64,000 nucleotides of DNA from Desulfobacterales bacterium (GTDB lineage Bacteria > Desulfobacterota > Desulfobacteria > Desulfobacterales > JAQWFD01): assembly GCA_028704555.1 (NCBI GenBank), contig JAQWFD010000003.1, positions 91,674 through 155,673 of the forward strand, in the 5' to 3' direction. A model generated the notes under the pieces. It worked only from the letters and a program-made list of their open reading frames with translations, did not search any database and was not told where the DNA came from. This document shows, one piece after another, positions 16,841 through 25,889 of this stretch (its first letter is position 1; every line of letters begins with the position of its first letter). The translations under genes and the position numbers were made by a program.

Positions 16841-18556
16841 ATGATTGAGAAAAAATCCATATTGAAAAAAATTTACCTGAGTGTCGCGGGCATCGTTTTT
16901 GCCGGGCTGCTCCTCTGGTTCATCCTTGCCACGGGACGATTTGATTCGGGCCACGCCGTGAATGATGCATCCACTTATACGGTCAAACGGGGGAATCTGG
17001 TGATCAGCGTTCTGGAAAGCGGCAATCTCAAGGCGCGTTATTCCCTGGATATTCGCTCCGAAGTGGAAGGTACCACCACCATAATCAGCATCGTTGCCGA
17101 GGGTACGTTGATTACCGAAGCGGATGTGAACCTGAAAAAAGTGCTCATCGAACTGGATTCCTCACTGCTCAGAGATAATGCCACCCAGCATGAAATATTA
17201 CTGAACCAGGCTAAATCCGACTTTGGTCAGGCAGAGGAAAATTTGAATATCCAGCTGAAACAAAACGACAGTGACATTAAATCCGGTGAACTGACATTGA
17301 AATTTGCCCGGATGGATCTGGAAAAATATCTGGGAGCAGCGATTGTCTCCGAAATGTTGCCCGAAGGCGAGATCGAGTTCAGAGATCTTGTCAACCGCAG
17401 GGACCTGGGAGGGGAGGCGCTGCAGCAGAATCGCAATTTTCAGTCTGAAATCGAACTGGCAAAGGAAGAGGTGACCCTGGCGCAAAATAAACTGAACTGG
17501 ACCCGGGAACTCTTTTCCAAGGGCTATGTCACCCGCGATGAACTGGAAGCTGACAGGCTGTCGCTGAAACGGAAAAACGTGGAGCTGGAGAAGTCCCACA
17601 CGGCGTTGGATCTGTTTTTGAAGTATGATTTTGCCAAAGAAACGGAAAAACTCATATCAGCTGAACTTGAAGCACAGCGGGAACTGGAACGGATAATCGC
17701 CCGGGCCAGAAGCATGGAAATTCAGGCACGTGCGGACTGGGAATCCAAAAAATTAAATTATGAACTCCAGCTCAATAAATTCCAGAAGCTCAAGGACCAG
17801 ATCGAAAAATGTACGATCCGGGCGACTCAGCCCGGACTGGTGGTTTATGCCGGTGGCGGTGATATGTGGCGCCGGCGTCAGGAGCCGATCGAAGAGGGGG
17901 CGACGGTCAGAGAGCGTCAGCAGTTGATCACGCTTCCGGATCTTTCCGTGATGGCGGTGGATGTAAAAGTGATCGAATCGGCCGTAGAAAAAGTCAAAAA
18001 AGGACAGAAAGCCATCATCCGTCTGGATGCATTTCCGGATATGCCGCTGAGCGGATATGTAAATAAAATTGCCCTGGTGCCGGATTCTCAGGCCAGCTGG
18101 TTGAATCCGGACCTGAAGGTATATTCTTCGGAAGTCGTCATCGACGGCAGAAATCTTAAAAACCTGAAACCCGGTTTAACCGCCGCGGTGGAAATTATTT
18201 CCGAGAAATTGACAGATGTGATTGTCGTGCCGGTGCAGGCTGTTTTCCCATATGACGGCCGATCCGTGTGCTATGTGGTCAAAAGAGGCTATTATGAAGC
18301 CCGTCCCGTCCTGCTGGGCAATGCCGGCGAAAGTTTTATCCATATTCTTAAAGGGCTGGTTGCCGGCGAAGACATACTGCTTCGGGAACCGGGTCCGGGT
18401 GAGCGGGTGCAAGCGGTTCCGGCGTCATTTACGGTTGAAAAACCGGAAATTTCAGAAATGCCCGGGGATGATATCCGGGACGGAAAAAAACCGGGGCCTG
18501 TGCCAGCCGGCAGGAAGATGAATCATGGCGCTGATCAGACTCAAACAGATCAATAA
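16841..18556 (+). CDS. HlyD/MacA-family periplasmic adaptor
   Basis: The ATG at 16841 (MIEKKSILKK) is chosen over the TTG at 16826 because GAGG lies 9 nt upstream. The 571-residue protein has one N-terminal transmembrane helix (about residues 9-30), a biotinyl-lipoyl-like strand region (TYTVKRGNLVISVLESGNL), a long coiled-coil hairpin (about residues 105-310) and a beta-barrel/membrane-proximal region (about 330-530). It is much longer than MacA (about 370 residues), mainly because of the hairpin. It links the inner-membrane ATPase/permease to the TolC-type channel. Its last 32 bases overlap the start of the ATPase gene, which implies translational coupling. Confidence 0.88.
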   Translation: MIEKKSILKKIYLSVAGIVFAGLLLWFILATGRFDSGHAVNDASTYTVKRGNLVISVLESGNLKARYSLDIRSEVEGTTTIISIVAEGTLITEADVNLKKVLIELDSSLLRDNATQHEILLNQAKSDFGQAEENLNIQLKQNDSDIKSGELTLKFARMDLEKYLGAAIVSEMLPEGEIEFRDLVNRRDLGGEALQQNRNFQSEIELAKEEVTLAQNKLNWTRELFSKGYVTRDELEADRLSLKRKNVELEKSHTALDLFLKYDFAKETEKLISAELEAQRELERIIARARSMEIQARADWESKKLNYELQLNKFQKLKDQIEKCTIRATQPGLVVYAGGGDMWRRRQEPIEEGATVRERQQLITLPDLSVMAVDVKVIESAVEKVKKGQKAIIRLDAFPDMPLSGYVNKIALVPDSQASWLNPDLKVYSSEVVIDGRNLKNLKPGLTAAVEIISEKLTDVIVVPVQAVFPYDGRSVCYVVKRGYYEARPVLLGNAGESFIHILKGLVAGEDILLREPGPGERVQAVPASFTVEKPEISEMPGDDIRDGKKPGPVPAGRKMNHGADQTQTDQ

Positions 18557-19205
18557 GACATATGTTCTGGGAAAAGGCGCCGTGACGGTTCATGCGCTGC
18601 GCCGTATTGACCTGTCCATCGACCGGGGCGAGTATATCGCCGTCATGGGTCCTTCGGGTTCCGGAAAGTCGACGCTGCTGAACATCCTTGGATGTCTTGA
18701 CCGTCCGACAGACGGCCAGTACATGCTCGACGGCCAGGATGTATCCGGACTCGATGACGATGCACTGTCCGGTATCCGGTGCCGCAAGCTGGGGTTTATT
18801 TTTCAGTCCTACAATCTGATCCCCGAACTTTCGATCCTGGAGAATATCGAAATGCCGTTATACTATCAGGGGCAATCCGAACGGGCCAGTCGGGAAAAGG
18901 CCCTGGAGCTTGCGGAACGGGTCGGATTGACCGATCGGATTCACCACAAGCCGGCAGAACTGTCCGGAGGCCAGCAGCAGCGGGTTGCCATCGCCAGGGC
19001 GCTTGTCAATGATTCTCTGATTATTCTTGCTGATGAGCCGACCGGAAATCTTGACAGCGAAACCACCGGAGATATCCTGCAGATTCTCGATCGCCTTCAT
19101 CAGAATGGGAAAACCCTGATCACTGTCACTCACGATCGTGAAGTGGGCGCCAGGGCACAGCGGATTATCCGCATGCGCGACGGACGGATTGAGAAGGACG
19201 CGTAA
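18525..19205 (+). CDS. ABC transporter ATP-binding protein (MacB/LolD type)
   Basis: This 226-residue ATPase has Walker [10 protein letters not shown] (about residues 42-50), signature [15 protein letters not shown] (about 145-159) and Walker [11 protein letters not shown], followed by the H-loop VTHD. The sequence [20 protein letters not shown] is typical of the MacB, LolD and FtsE group. It is encoded separately from the permease, unlike MacB itself. It starts inside the adaptor gene and is separated by about 160 bp of reiterated sequence from the permease gene. Confidence 0.92.
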   Translation: MALIRLKQINKTYVLGKGAVTVHALRRIDLSIDRGEYIAVMGPSGSGKSTLLNILGCLDRPTDGQYMLDGQDVSGLDDDALSGIRCRKLGFIFQSYNLIPELSILENIEMPLYYQGQSERASREKALELAERVGLTDRIHHKPAELSGGQQQRVAIARALVNDSLIILADEPTGNLDSETTGDILQILDRLHQNGKTLITVTHDREVGARAQRIIRMRDGRIEKDA

Positions 19206-19211
19206 ACTAGG

Positions 19212-19301
19212 CAGTAGGGAGTAAGGAGCAGGCAGGGAAAAATAGGGTTCAGGGAATAAGGTGCAGGGTAAAGGGTACAAGGTATAGGGTGTAGGGACGG
19301 A
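19212..19301. repeat. reiterated GGGTA/AGGG-type sequence inside the exporter operon
   Basis: Between the ATPase and permease genes lies a degenerate series of short G-rich units such as GCAGTAGGGAGTAAGGAG, GCAGGGTAAAGGGTACAAGG and TATAGGGTGTAGGG. It has no coding potential of its own and resembles slippage-derived simple sequence. Confidence 0.75.
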
Positions 19302-19365
19302 CCCCCGTGTCCGCCCATTGGATTTCCCTTAACCGTTTTCTCTTAACAGGTAACTGATAATTGAC

Positions 19366-20610
19366 ATGTTTTTTAAAATAAAGAGACACCTGAAACTGGG
19401 GTTTAAAAGCCTGCTGAGACATCCGCTCCGATCGGTACTGACGATGCTGGGCATGGTGTTCGGGGTGGGGGCTGTGGTGGCGATGCTGGCCGTTGGGGAA
19501 GGGGCCAGTTATGAATCCCAGCAGCGCATCAGGGGGCTGGGAAGCCAGAATATCATTATCAGGAGTATTAAACCATCGATAGAAGAGAAAAAAAGCGGTT
19601 CGTCTCACGCTGTCAGTTCTGCTGTTTACGGTCTGACCTACAAGGATGCCGAGAGAATTAAGTCTACGGTATCCGGCATCGAGGTATTGATTCCGGTTCG
19701 GGAAATCCGTCAGGATATATGGAACGGTCCGCGGAAGGCTGACGGGCTGGTCAGGGGAACGGTGCCCTGGTATGTAGCGATTACGGGCCAGAAAATTAAA
19801 AGGGGCCGGTTCATCACCTCTGTGGATATGGACGGATGCCTGCCCGTATGTGTGATAACGACTGCTTTACGGCATGCGCTTTTTCCTTATGAAGATCCGT
19901 TGAACAAAACGGTTAAAATATCTGCGGTTTTTTATCGTGTCATCGGTGTGCTGGAAACCTCTGATGCGGATGATCAGCAGGTTTTTATCCCTTTTACCAC
20001 CGCCCGGGAACGGTTTGGCAAGACCATTCTGAAAATCAAGTCCGGATCGTTTGAAGCCGAAACCGTCGAGCTGCATCAGATTTTTGTAAAAGTCACCCAC
20101 ATTGAAAATGTCGTTTCGGTCGCTGATGTGATTCGCAACCTTCTGGACCGATACCATTCCAAGGAAGATTTCGAAATGATTGTCCCCCTGAGGCTGCTGG
20201 AGGAGATCAAACGAAGCGCGCGAATGTTCAGCCTGGTACTGGGAATGATTGCCGCAATTTCCCTGCTGGTCGGTGGTATCGGAATTATGAACATCATGCT
20301 GGCCAATGTGACCGAGCGAACCCGTGAAATCGGAATTCGGCGTGCCATCGGAGCCAATAAAAGAGATATCGTGGCGCAGTTTTTATCAGAGACGGTGGTG
20401 CTTTCGCTGCTCGGCGGGGTTCTGGGGCTTGGCATCGGCATAGTCCTGCCGTTGGCGATCACTTTTTTCACCGGGATGAAAGTGATTTTCACCCCATGGT
20501 CACTGATACTTGCATTTTCCATTTCAGCCATCGAGGGGGTTGTTTTCGGTATTTATCCCGCCTATCGTGCGGCCAATATGGATCCGATCGAGGCACTGCG
20601 GCATGGCTGA
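19366..20610 (+). CDS. ABC transporter permease (MacB/FtsX family)
   Basis: This 414-residue protein has the MacB permease plan: a transmembrane helix near residues 20-45 (RSVLTMLGMVFGVGAVVAML), a periplasmic MacB_PCD domain (about 50-260) and three C-terminal helices in the FtsX domain (about 285-305, 335-360 and 370-395), ending AANMDPIEALRHG. It is the membrane partner of the ATPase at 18525-19205. Together with the adaptor and TolC-like channel it forms a tripartite mechanotransmission exporter. Such systems export macrolides, lipoproteins, peptides or siderophores; the substrate cannot be read from the sequence. Confidence 0.9.
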   Translation: MFFKIKRHLKLGFKSLLRHPLRSVLTMLGMVFGVGAVVAMLAVGEGASYESQQRIRGLGSQNIIIRSIKPSIEEKKSGSSHAVSSAVYGLTYKDAERIKSTVSGIEVLIPVREIRQDIWNGPRKADGLVRGTVPWYVAITGQKIKRGRFITSVDMDGCLPVCVITTALRHALFPYEDPLNKTVKISAVFYRVIGVLETSDADDQQVFIPFTTARERFGKTILKIKSGSFEAETVELHQIFVKVTHIENVVSVADVIRNLLDRYHSKEDFEMIVPLRLLEEIKRSARMFSLVLGMIAAISLLVGGIGIMNIMLANVTERTREIGIRRAIGANKRDIVAQFLSETVVLSLLGGVLGLGIGIVLPLAITFFTGMKVIFTPWSLILAFSISAIEGVVFGIYPAYRAANMDPIEALRHG

Positions 20611-20847
20611 CCGGAATCCCTCAAATCTACTTGACAGTGTATGCCGGATAGGGGTAGTTATAGCTCATTTATTCCAAAATGCTGACGATAGCCAAAAGAA
20701 ATCGCCCGTGTCATACGGCTCTTCGGGCTGACTTGCGCTTTTTGAAACAGGTGCCTGGCGATATCTGACACGATAGCTGATCACCCAACCATCGTTGGGT
20801 ATGATTAAGTTTAAAGATAATTATCTAACGATCTGATGGGGACTGTG

Positions 20848-21507
20848 ATGGTTGAAAAATGGGATGAATTTGAGTGGTGGCAGGCACTGTATAAAGACAG
20901 ACAGCGCTCTCTGGAAGGGCTTCTTTCTTCGGAACCATTGACAGAGAACAGCATCTTCATATGGTGTGAAATTTCACCGCCCAAAAAAAAAGATGCTAAG
21001 AACGGGAAATGGGATGTTTACCCGAAGCCCTTGGCACTGGCCGGATTCCTCAGATATGTTGGATTACCGGCTTATTTTGATGTCTGGCTGGTCAGGGAAG
21101 AATGGGATCGTGAACCGGCGGCATTCAGGCATCCGGATGAGTTGCTGACGATGGCGGACTCCGTATCCGGCAGCCGATTTAAAGACATGATTCCTGTCAT
21201 GCAGGAAATTTATTGTAAACTGGACAACTTGTTTGATCTTCCGGATGAACAGGTCCGGAAGGGACTCAGACAGGTTGCCGATCTGTTCAATGAAAACTGG
21301 TCTGAAACCGGTAGCTGGCATTTTAAAATTCAAACGTTTGATACACCGGCACAAGTCGGAGAACGGGTATTTACCCTCCAGAAAACATCCGATCATCCGT
21401 TTGAAATGTCAAAGCGGCAGTGGATGGATCTTTGCAATAGCGTCGTCAAAGATTTCCAAAGCCAAGCTCAATTTCTGAAGATTCTTTCAGAAAATTCATG
21501 GTTCTGA
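20848..21507 (+). CDS. hypothetical protein
   Basis: I do not recognise this 219-residue protein. The ATG at 20848 (MVEKWDEFEWW) has GGGGA 5 nt upstream; another ATG lies in frame at 20836. It has no signal peptide or membrane helix and is rich in Trp and acidic residues, with a mixed helix/strand pattern. No catalytic motif was seen. It stands alone, convergent with a DUF456 membrane protein gene. A small ACCCAAC/GTTGGGT hairpin lies about 60 bp upstream (20786-20803). Confidence 0.6.
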   Translation: MVEKWDEFEWWQALYKDRQRSLEGLLSSEPLTENSIFIWCEISPPKKKDAKNGKWDVYPKPLALAGFLRYVGLPAYFDVWLVREEWDREPAAFRHPDELLTMADSVSGSRFKDMIPVMQEIYCKLDNLFDLPDEQVRKGLRQVADLFNENWSETGSWHFKIQTFDTPAQVGERVFTLQKTSDHPFEMSKRQWMDLCNSVVKDFQSQAQFLKILSENSWF

Positions 21508-21640
21508 GGGTGCTATCGTTAAATGTGGATACGGCATCGCTGTTATCTATCCAAAATGACTATTATAAACGGAAAATCGCTAATTCGCCGTTTATTTTAC
21601 AGGGCAAGCGCACATGGGGGAAACAGACTGTGGATGGACA

Positions 21641-22120
21641 CTACACGAACAATGCCCTGATGCACAGAAACAGCACAAGCGTACAATAGGCCAGCTTCAG
21701 ACCGATACTCACCATGTTTCCGATAAAAATTCCCCAGCCGGCCCCCAACGCCTGTTTGATCATTTTCCCGTTGATCAGCTCCCCGGCAACAGCGCCGGCC
21801 AGTGCTCCGATAAAAACCCCTAACGGCGGGAACATAAACATGCCAAGCAGCATCCCGATCACAGACCCCCACAGCCCCGGCCTGGAAGCCCCGTATCTTT
21901 TAGCCGCGGCAACCGGAATGACGAAATCCAGCAGTGAAACCAGCAGCATCAATCCCCCCATAACCGATATGAACGGGATGCTCAGCAGTTCCTGGCTGTT
22001 GGAAACATACACCATGCAGAGCGCAGAAAAACTCAGTAACGGGCCCGGAATAACCGGAAAGATACACCCCAGCAGGCCGATAACGCTTAACAGTAAAGCG
22101 AATATGATGAATACATACAT
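21641..22120 (-). CDS. DUF456-family membrane protein
   Basis: This 159-residue protein has about four to five hydrophobic helices. It has the family pattern IGLLGCIFPVIPGPLLSFSA near the N terminus and FPPLGVFIGALAGAVAGEL in the middle, with a glycine-rich GWGIFIGNM segment. DUF456 proteins are small inner-membrane proteins of unknown function. The gene is alone and convergent with the hypothetical gene at 20848-21507. Confidence 0.82.
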   Translation of the reverse strand: MYVFIIFALLLSVIGLLGCIFPVIPGPLLSFSALCMVYVSNSQELLSIPFISVMGGLMLLVSLLDFVIPVAAAKRYGASRPGLWGSVIGMLLGMFMFPPLGVFIGALAGAVAGELINGKMIKQALGAGWGIFIGNMVSIGLKLAYCTLVLFLCIRALFV

Positions 22121-22400
22121 GATGATTTTTCCGAATCAAACCGAAAATGGCTGATCATTCGCAGCTTATTGACTTTAAAACAAGTTTATATGTGATTTGC
22201 GGTTGAATCACAATACGTTTATCTGTTGTGATCCGGGTTCGCAATATTCCGGTTCATTTGGTATTGCCGCAAAAAGCCCATTGTTTATCATTGCTTTTTG
22301 GGGTAATTCAGGTGCCGGGACATTGTGTTGCTCTGAAAAATATGTGGAATCATGACCCCTGAATTTTTATCAGGGGCCAGGGAAATCAAGAAAGGCTTAT

Positions 22401-22973
22401 ATGAATTGTTCCGTCAATTCCATGATCAATTTCAGAAGGCTGGTTTTCCGGCTGCTGGATCAATACGAACTGCCGGTATGGGGAACACACGGTGTGTCTC
22501 ACTGGGCGCGGGTCTGTGAAAACGGCCTTCGGCTGGCAACGATAACCGGGGCCGATACCCGGGTGGTCAAGCTGTTTGCCGTGCTTCACGATGCCCGCCG
22601 GAGAACCGAGGGACGGGATTTCACGCACGGGCCTATGGGGGCTGAACTGGCCGCAGCGCTCCGGGCAAGTTATTTTGAAATTCCGGATGATGATTTTGAA
22701 TTGTTGTATACGGCATGTGCGGATCATACCAACGGGAAAACCCATGCCGACATCACCATCCAGACCTGCTGGGACGCTGACCGTCTGGACCTGGGGCGGG
22801 TGGGGAAAATGCCCGATCCGGACAGGCTGTGCACCGATGCGGCAAAAGCCCCTGAAACGATTGCCTGGGCCAATCAGAGAAGTATGGCGCGCGTGGTCCC
22901 GGATCTGATTTTTGAGGAATGGGGGCTGGGTCGACCGGAGGAATCCTGTCCCTCTGAATTCGGGTGTCATTGA
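22401..22973 (+). CDS. HD-domain phosphohydrolase-like protein
   Basis: This 190-residue protein shows the HD-superfamily signature. A His lies in THGVSHWARV (about residues 33-42), the HD pair in FAVLHDARRR (about 64-73), and a later Asp in CWDADRLDLGRVG (about 122-134). The family hydrolyses phosphomonoesters or nucleotides with a divalent metal; the substrate is unknown. AAAGG lies 5 nt before the ATG. There is no operon partner. Confidence 0.8.
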   Translation: MNCSVNSMINFRRLVFRLLDQYELPVWGTHGVSHWARVCENGLRLATITGADTRVVKLFAVLHDARRRTEGRDFTHGPMGAELAAALRASYFEIPDDDFELLYTACADHTNGKTHADITIQTCWDADRLDLGRVGKMPDPDRLCTDAAKAPETIAWANQRSMARVVPDLIFEEWGLGRPEESCPSEFGCH

Positions 22974-23309
22974 CAGGCCAGCCCCGCCCCTTGCCAGAAA
23001 AAACAGCGCCGGCTTTCAGCCTTCGCACGGAACGAGGTTTTTTAATTTGCCAAAATCTTTCAAAACCTGTACAAAAATGAAAATTGCGGGAATGAATGGC
23101 AGAGACTCAAAAGGAGTGTCAAGCCCGCTTGTTGCATGAACGGTTTCGGGACTGTGCTGAAAAAGTACCTTTAGAACAAGATTATTCCCGCCAGGATAAT
23201 TCAGGTTGTCGTAATATTTACCGCCCCCATGTCTTATCCGTTTTAAAAATATGTCTTGCCGGCCGCATGCAATATCCGGGGGAAAACCGTCACTACGGAG
23301 GTTGGATCA
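22974..23309. other. intergenic stretch
   Basis: About 335 bp between the HD-domain and methyltransferase genes. No gene, repeat or regulatory element was recognised. Confidence 0.5.
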
Positions 23310-23930
23310 GTGCATGATACGTTTGAACGATTAAGATTGTCAGTGAGTTGGATCTTTGGGGGATTATTTATCGCGTTTATTTGTTTTACAAGAAATTTAT
23401 ATGCGGAAACCCCTTTTTTTGAGTCGATTGAAATTTTGGGCTATGGCCTGATTATTATCGCTGTCATCGGAAGAATCTGGTGCAGTGTGTATATTGCAGG
23501 CCGAAAAGACGAAGAGCTGACAACCGATGGCCCGTATTCCATCTGGAGAAATCCGCTGTATATTTTTTCCTTTATCGGTGCGATGGGCATCGTGCTGAGT
23601 TCAACCCGTGCTATCATGTTGATCGTATTAATCCCCGCCTATTGCGGATACTACTATTATGTCATAAAATCCGAAGAACAGCGGCTGGCCCAATTGTTCG
23701 GCCAGCCCTATCTCGACTATTGCAGCAGGGTCAATGGTATTTTTCCGAATTTTAACAATTACTGGTCCAGAAAAAATATTGATGTCAAGCCGGTGGTATT
23801 GTTCCGCTCGATAGCAAACACGACCTGGCTTCTGTGGGCCATCCTGGTAATGGAATTTCTGGAATATGCCCAGACAACTCAAATTGATGGGCACGTTCTC
23901 CTTCCTATATTAGTAAATTTGCCTTTTTAA
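23310..23930 (+). CDS. isoprenylcysteine carboxyl methyltransferase/PEMT-like membrane protein
   Basis: The start is probably the GTG at 23310 (VHDTFERLRL), which has GGAGG 8 nt upstream; the longer ATG frame from 23256 lacks a site. The 206-residue protein has four or five hydrophobic segments. It has the ICMT/PEMT family motif DGPYSIWRNPLYIFSF near residues 72-87 followed by KSEEQRLAQLFGQPYLDYC, which binds S-adenosylmethionine. Bacterial members methylate isoprenoid or lipid acceptors, but most have no known substrate. It stands alone. Confidence 0.82.
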   Translation: MHDTFERLRLSVSWIFGGLFIAFICFTRNLYAETPFFESIEILGYGLIIIAVIGRIWCSVYIAGRKDEELTTDGPYSIWRNPLYIFSFIGAMGIVLSSTRAIMLIVLIPAYCGYYYYVIKSEEQRLAQLFGQPYLDYCSRVNGIFPNFNNYWSRKNIDVKPVVLFRSIANTTWLLWAILVMEFLEYAQTTQIDGHVLLPILVNLPF

Positions 23931-24391
23931 ATAATATTGATACCTGAAGCGGCGGGGCAGGGTATAAGGGCTGCGGAAACAATAAATTGTACCGGCTTGC
24001 TTGCCTTTTCGAACTCCTGCGGCCACACTTCGGAACGATGGCCGAAGTTATGATCGAGTCCCTAACGTTCACGTGCCGCCACCCTGTCGGGGGCTGATTC
24101 TACTTGATAAGGGACCAAACGGATCCCGGACAATCCCGATAGCCCACATAAATTACAGCCCGGGTCGTTTTCGTTTTATTTCCATATGTTGCATCATCGC
24201 ATCCACGGCTTCTACCGCATCGGTTTTCACATGAAGAAATCTTCCCTGAAATTCAGAGCGCAGGCAGCGTGACAGACAGCTGACTGCGGATAAAAAAGTC
24301 AATGGCCTTGACACTTCCGGCAGATACGGGTAGGTAAATTTTTGCCGAGGCACTGAGCTTACCTGCAGACATCACTTTAAGGATAACGATC
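23931..24391. other. intergenic stretch with an MITE remnant
   Basis: About 460 bp. It contains the degraded MITE right end at 24038-24062 and otherwise no recognised gene. A stretch CCGCCACCCTGTCGGGGG near 24077 is G+C-rich but not clearly structured. Confidence 0.5.
24038..24062. mobile_element. MITE-like element remnant (right end, diverged)
   Basis: GATGGCCGAAGTTATGATCG followed by AGTCCC matches the right terminal repeat with two substitutions. CTGCGGCCACA lies just before it. No complete partner end is near. Confidence 0.55.
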
Positions 24392-24850
24392 ATGAGCGTG
24401 GAAAGCGTCAAAGCGTATTTTAAGGAAAACAATTTTCCCTGTGACATCATGGAAATGGATCAGACTACCGAAACCGTTGAAACCGCCGCCCGGGTCCTGG
24501 GTGTGGAACCGGCACTGATTGCCAAGACCCTCGGGTTCAAACTCAGGGATCGGTTTATCCTGGTGGTGACAAAGGGCGATGCCCGGATCGATAACCAGAA
24601 GTTTAAACACTGTTTCCCGGGCAAAAGCCGCATGATGAGGCCGGGCGAAGTGGTGGAGATTACCGGCCACCCCGTGGGCGGTGTGTGCCCGTTCGGTTTA
24701 AAACAGAAAATTGACATCTACGTGGACAAAAGTTTGAATCAGTTCGACATCGTCTACCCGGCCGCCGGTTCCCGGAATTCATGCATCAAAATCACCCCGG
24801 ACGAACTGTATCGGATCACCGGCGGGAAGTGGGTGGATGTGTGCGGGTAG
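24392..24850 (+). CDS. YbaK/EbsC-family aminoacyl-tRNA deacylase
   Basis: This 152-residue protein matches the YbaK/ProX editing-domain family, with IMEMDQTTETVETAARVLG near residues 18-36, KTLGFKLRDRFILVVTKGDARID in the middle and PVGGVCPFGL near residue 96. These proteins hydrolyse mischarged aminoacyl-tRNA such as Cys-tRNA(Pro). AAGGA lies 8 nt before the ATG. The gene is monocistronic. Confidence 0.88.
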   Translation: MSVESVKAYFKENNFPCDIMEMDQTTETVETAARVLGVEPALIAKTLGFKLRDRFILVVTKGDARIDNQKFKHCFPGKSRMMRPGEVVEITGHPVGGVCPFGLKQKIDIYVDKSLNQFDIVYPAAGSRNSCIKITPDELYRITGGKWVDVCG

Positions 24851-24879
24851 GGAAACAGCGTAAAAAAGCTGATGGCTGA

Positions 24880-24925
24880 TGGCTGATGGATAAGCCAGAT
24901 AACAGAGGACAGGGGACGGGGAGCA
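24880..24925. repeat. GCTGATG triple repeat and GGACAGGGGACGGGG run
   Basis: AGCTGATGGCTGATGGCTGA followed by TGG is a direct repeat of GCTGATG. It is followed by an AGGACAGGGGACGGGG unit. It lies between the YbaK gene and the HicAB promoter. Confidence 0.6.
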
Positions 24926-25008
24926 GACAGGATTAACCTGATATATAACAGATTTCAGTGACCGCGGTTTTTGTGCCCACCTGAAAGTCCATTGTTATGT
25001 ATTTAATA

Positions 25009-25037
25009 TTGACAATAGGACACTATTGTCCTAAATT
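25009..25037 (+). promoter_or_regulatory. hicAB promoter with overlapping palindromic operator
   Basis: TTGACA (25009-25014) is a perfect -35. It is followed after 17 bp by TAAATT (25032-25037), a 4/6 match to the -10. A perfect palindrome GACAATAG-gaca-CTATTGTC (25011-25030) overlaps the -35 and spacer. HicB antitoxins often repress their own operon through such sites. Transcription would start at about 25044, directly at the HicA ATG (25045), implying a leaderless message or a slightly later start. Confidence 0.6.
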
Positions 25038-25044
25038 AAAGCTG

Positions 25045-25245
25045 ATGAAAACAAAACAGCTGATCAGCAAGCTAAAATCACTCGGTGTCGAAATAACCAA
25101 GGGGCGAGGTAAAGGCGGTCACCAACTCGCACGCTATAAAGACAAGCAGGCCACAATCCCCATTCACGGTGATGCCGACATCGGTCCGATTTTTATTAAA
25201 ATGATTTGCAAGCAGCTTGATATTAATCCAGATAAAATTCTGTGA
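25045..25245 (+). CDS. hicA: HicA-family toxin (mRNA interferase)
   Basis: This 66-residue protein starts at MKTKQLISKL; a longer frame from 24997 would include the promoter region. It has the HicA double-stranded-RNA-binding-like fold signature, with the catalytic His in GKGGHQLARY (about residues 25-34) and the typical ending PIHGDADIGPIFIKMICKQL. HicA toxins cleave mRNA and are neutralised by HicB. The gene is followed immediately (TGA then ATG) by hicB, in the order toxin-antitoxin. The usual HicA length is 60-85 residues, so this looks intact. Confidence 0.85.
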   Translation: MKTKQLISKLKSLGVEITKGRGKGGHQLARYKDKQATIPIHGDADIGPIFIKMICKQLDINPDKIL

Positions 25246-25257
25246 ATGGAGGTATAT

Positions 25258-25689
25258 ATGCTTCAAAGTTATCCCATCAATCTTGCTCTCGATGATAATG
25301 GGACGGTTGTTGCCCGGTTTCCGGATGTTCCGGAAGCAATGACGGTTGGCGTAGATGAAAACAACGCCACTGAATGGGCGCAGGATGCCCTTGTCGTAGC
25401 CCTTTCGGGCTATATGGATGGCCATCGTGATATTCCTGCACCATCCAAGCCTGAAAAGGGCCAAAAATCCGTTCCGCTGCCTCCCCAGGTGGCAATGAAA
25501 TTATCAATTTATCAAGCCATGCGAGACCAGGGTGTCACCCAATCAGCCCTCGGAGAATGTGTTGGAGTTGATGGCCGTCAGGTTCGTCGAATATTAGATC
25601 TTGACCACAATACCAGCCTTGCTCAACTGGTTCGAGCTCTCCAGTGCCTTGGCAAAAAATTGATTCTTGATATTCGAGATGCAGCATAG
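25258..25689 (+). CDS. hicB: HicB-family antitoxin
   Basis: The start at 25258 (MLQSYPINLAL) has GGAGG 5 nt upstream and gives 143 residues. The N-terminal half carries the HicB partial RNase-H-like fold: LDDNGTVVARFPDVPEA, then AQDALVVALSGYM. The C-terminal part (about residues 78-135) looks like a helix-turn-helix DNA-binding domain (QGVTQSALGECVGVDGRQVR). It would bind HicA and repress transcription at the palindrome upstream of hicA. Confidence 0.88.
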   Translation: MLQSYPINLALDDNGTVVARFPDVPEAMTVGVDENNATEWAQDALVVALSGYMDGHRDIPAPSKPEKGQKSVPLPPQVAMKLSIYQAMRDQGVTQSALGECVGVDGRQVRRILDLDHNTSLAQLVRALQCLGKKLILDIRDAA

Positions 25690-25889
25690 ATTTGCAAAAC
25701 CAAAAACCGAAGATTTGTTGCTGTCTGCTTTCAGGTAGCTGGAATCGGGGATTTTAAGGGAAATTATTGTAAAAGCAGAGATTGAAAACAAAAAGAAACG
25801 CGCAATTTCAACACCTTTTTTACATTGGGTTGACGGGCCATACCGTTTTTCTTAGTTTCATTGATTACGTTTCAGATATTTCGGGTGAA

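Noticed and set aside
20786..20803. ACCCAAC/GTTGGGT hairpin before the hypothetical gene at 20848.
   Set aside because: A 7-bp stem alone is too weak to call a regulatory element; it is mentioned only in that gene's context.
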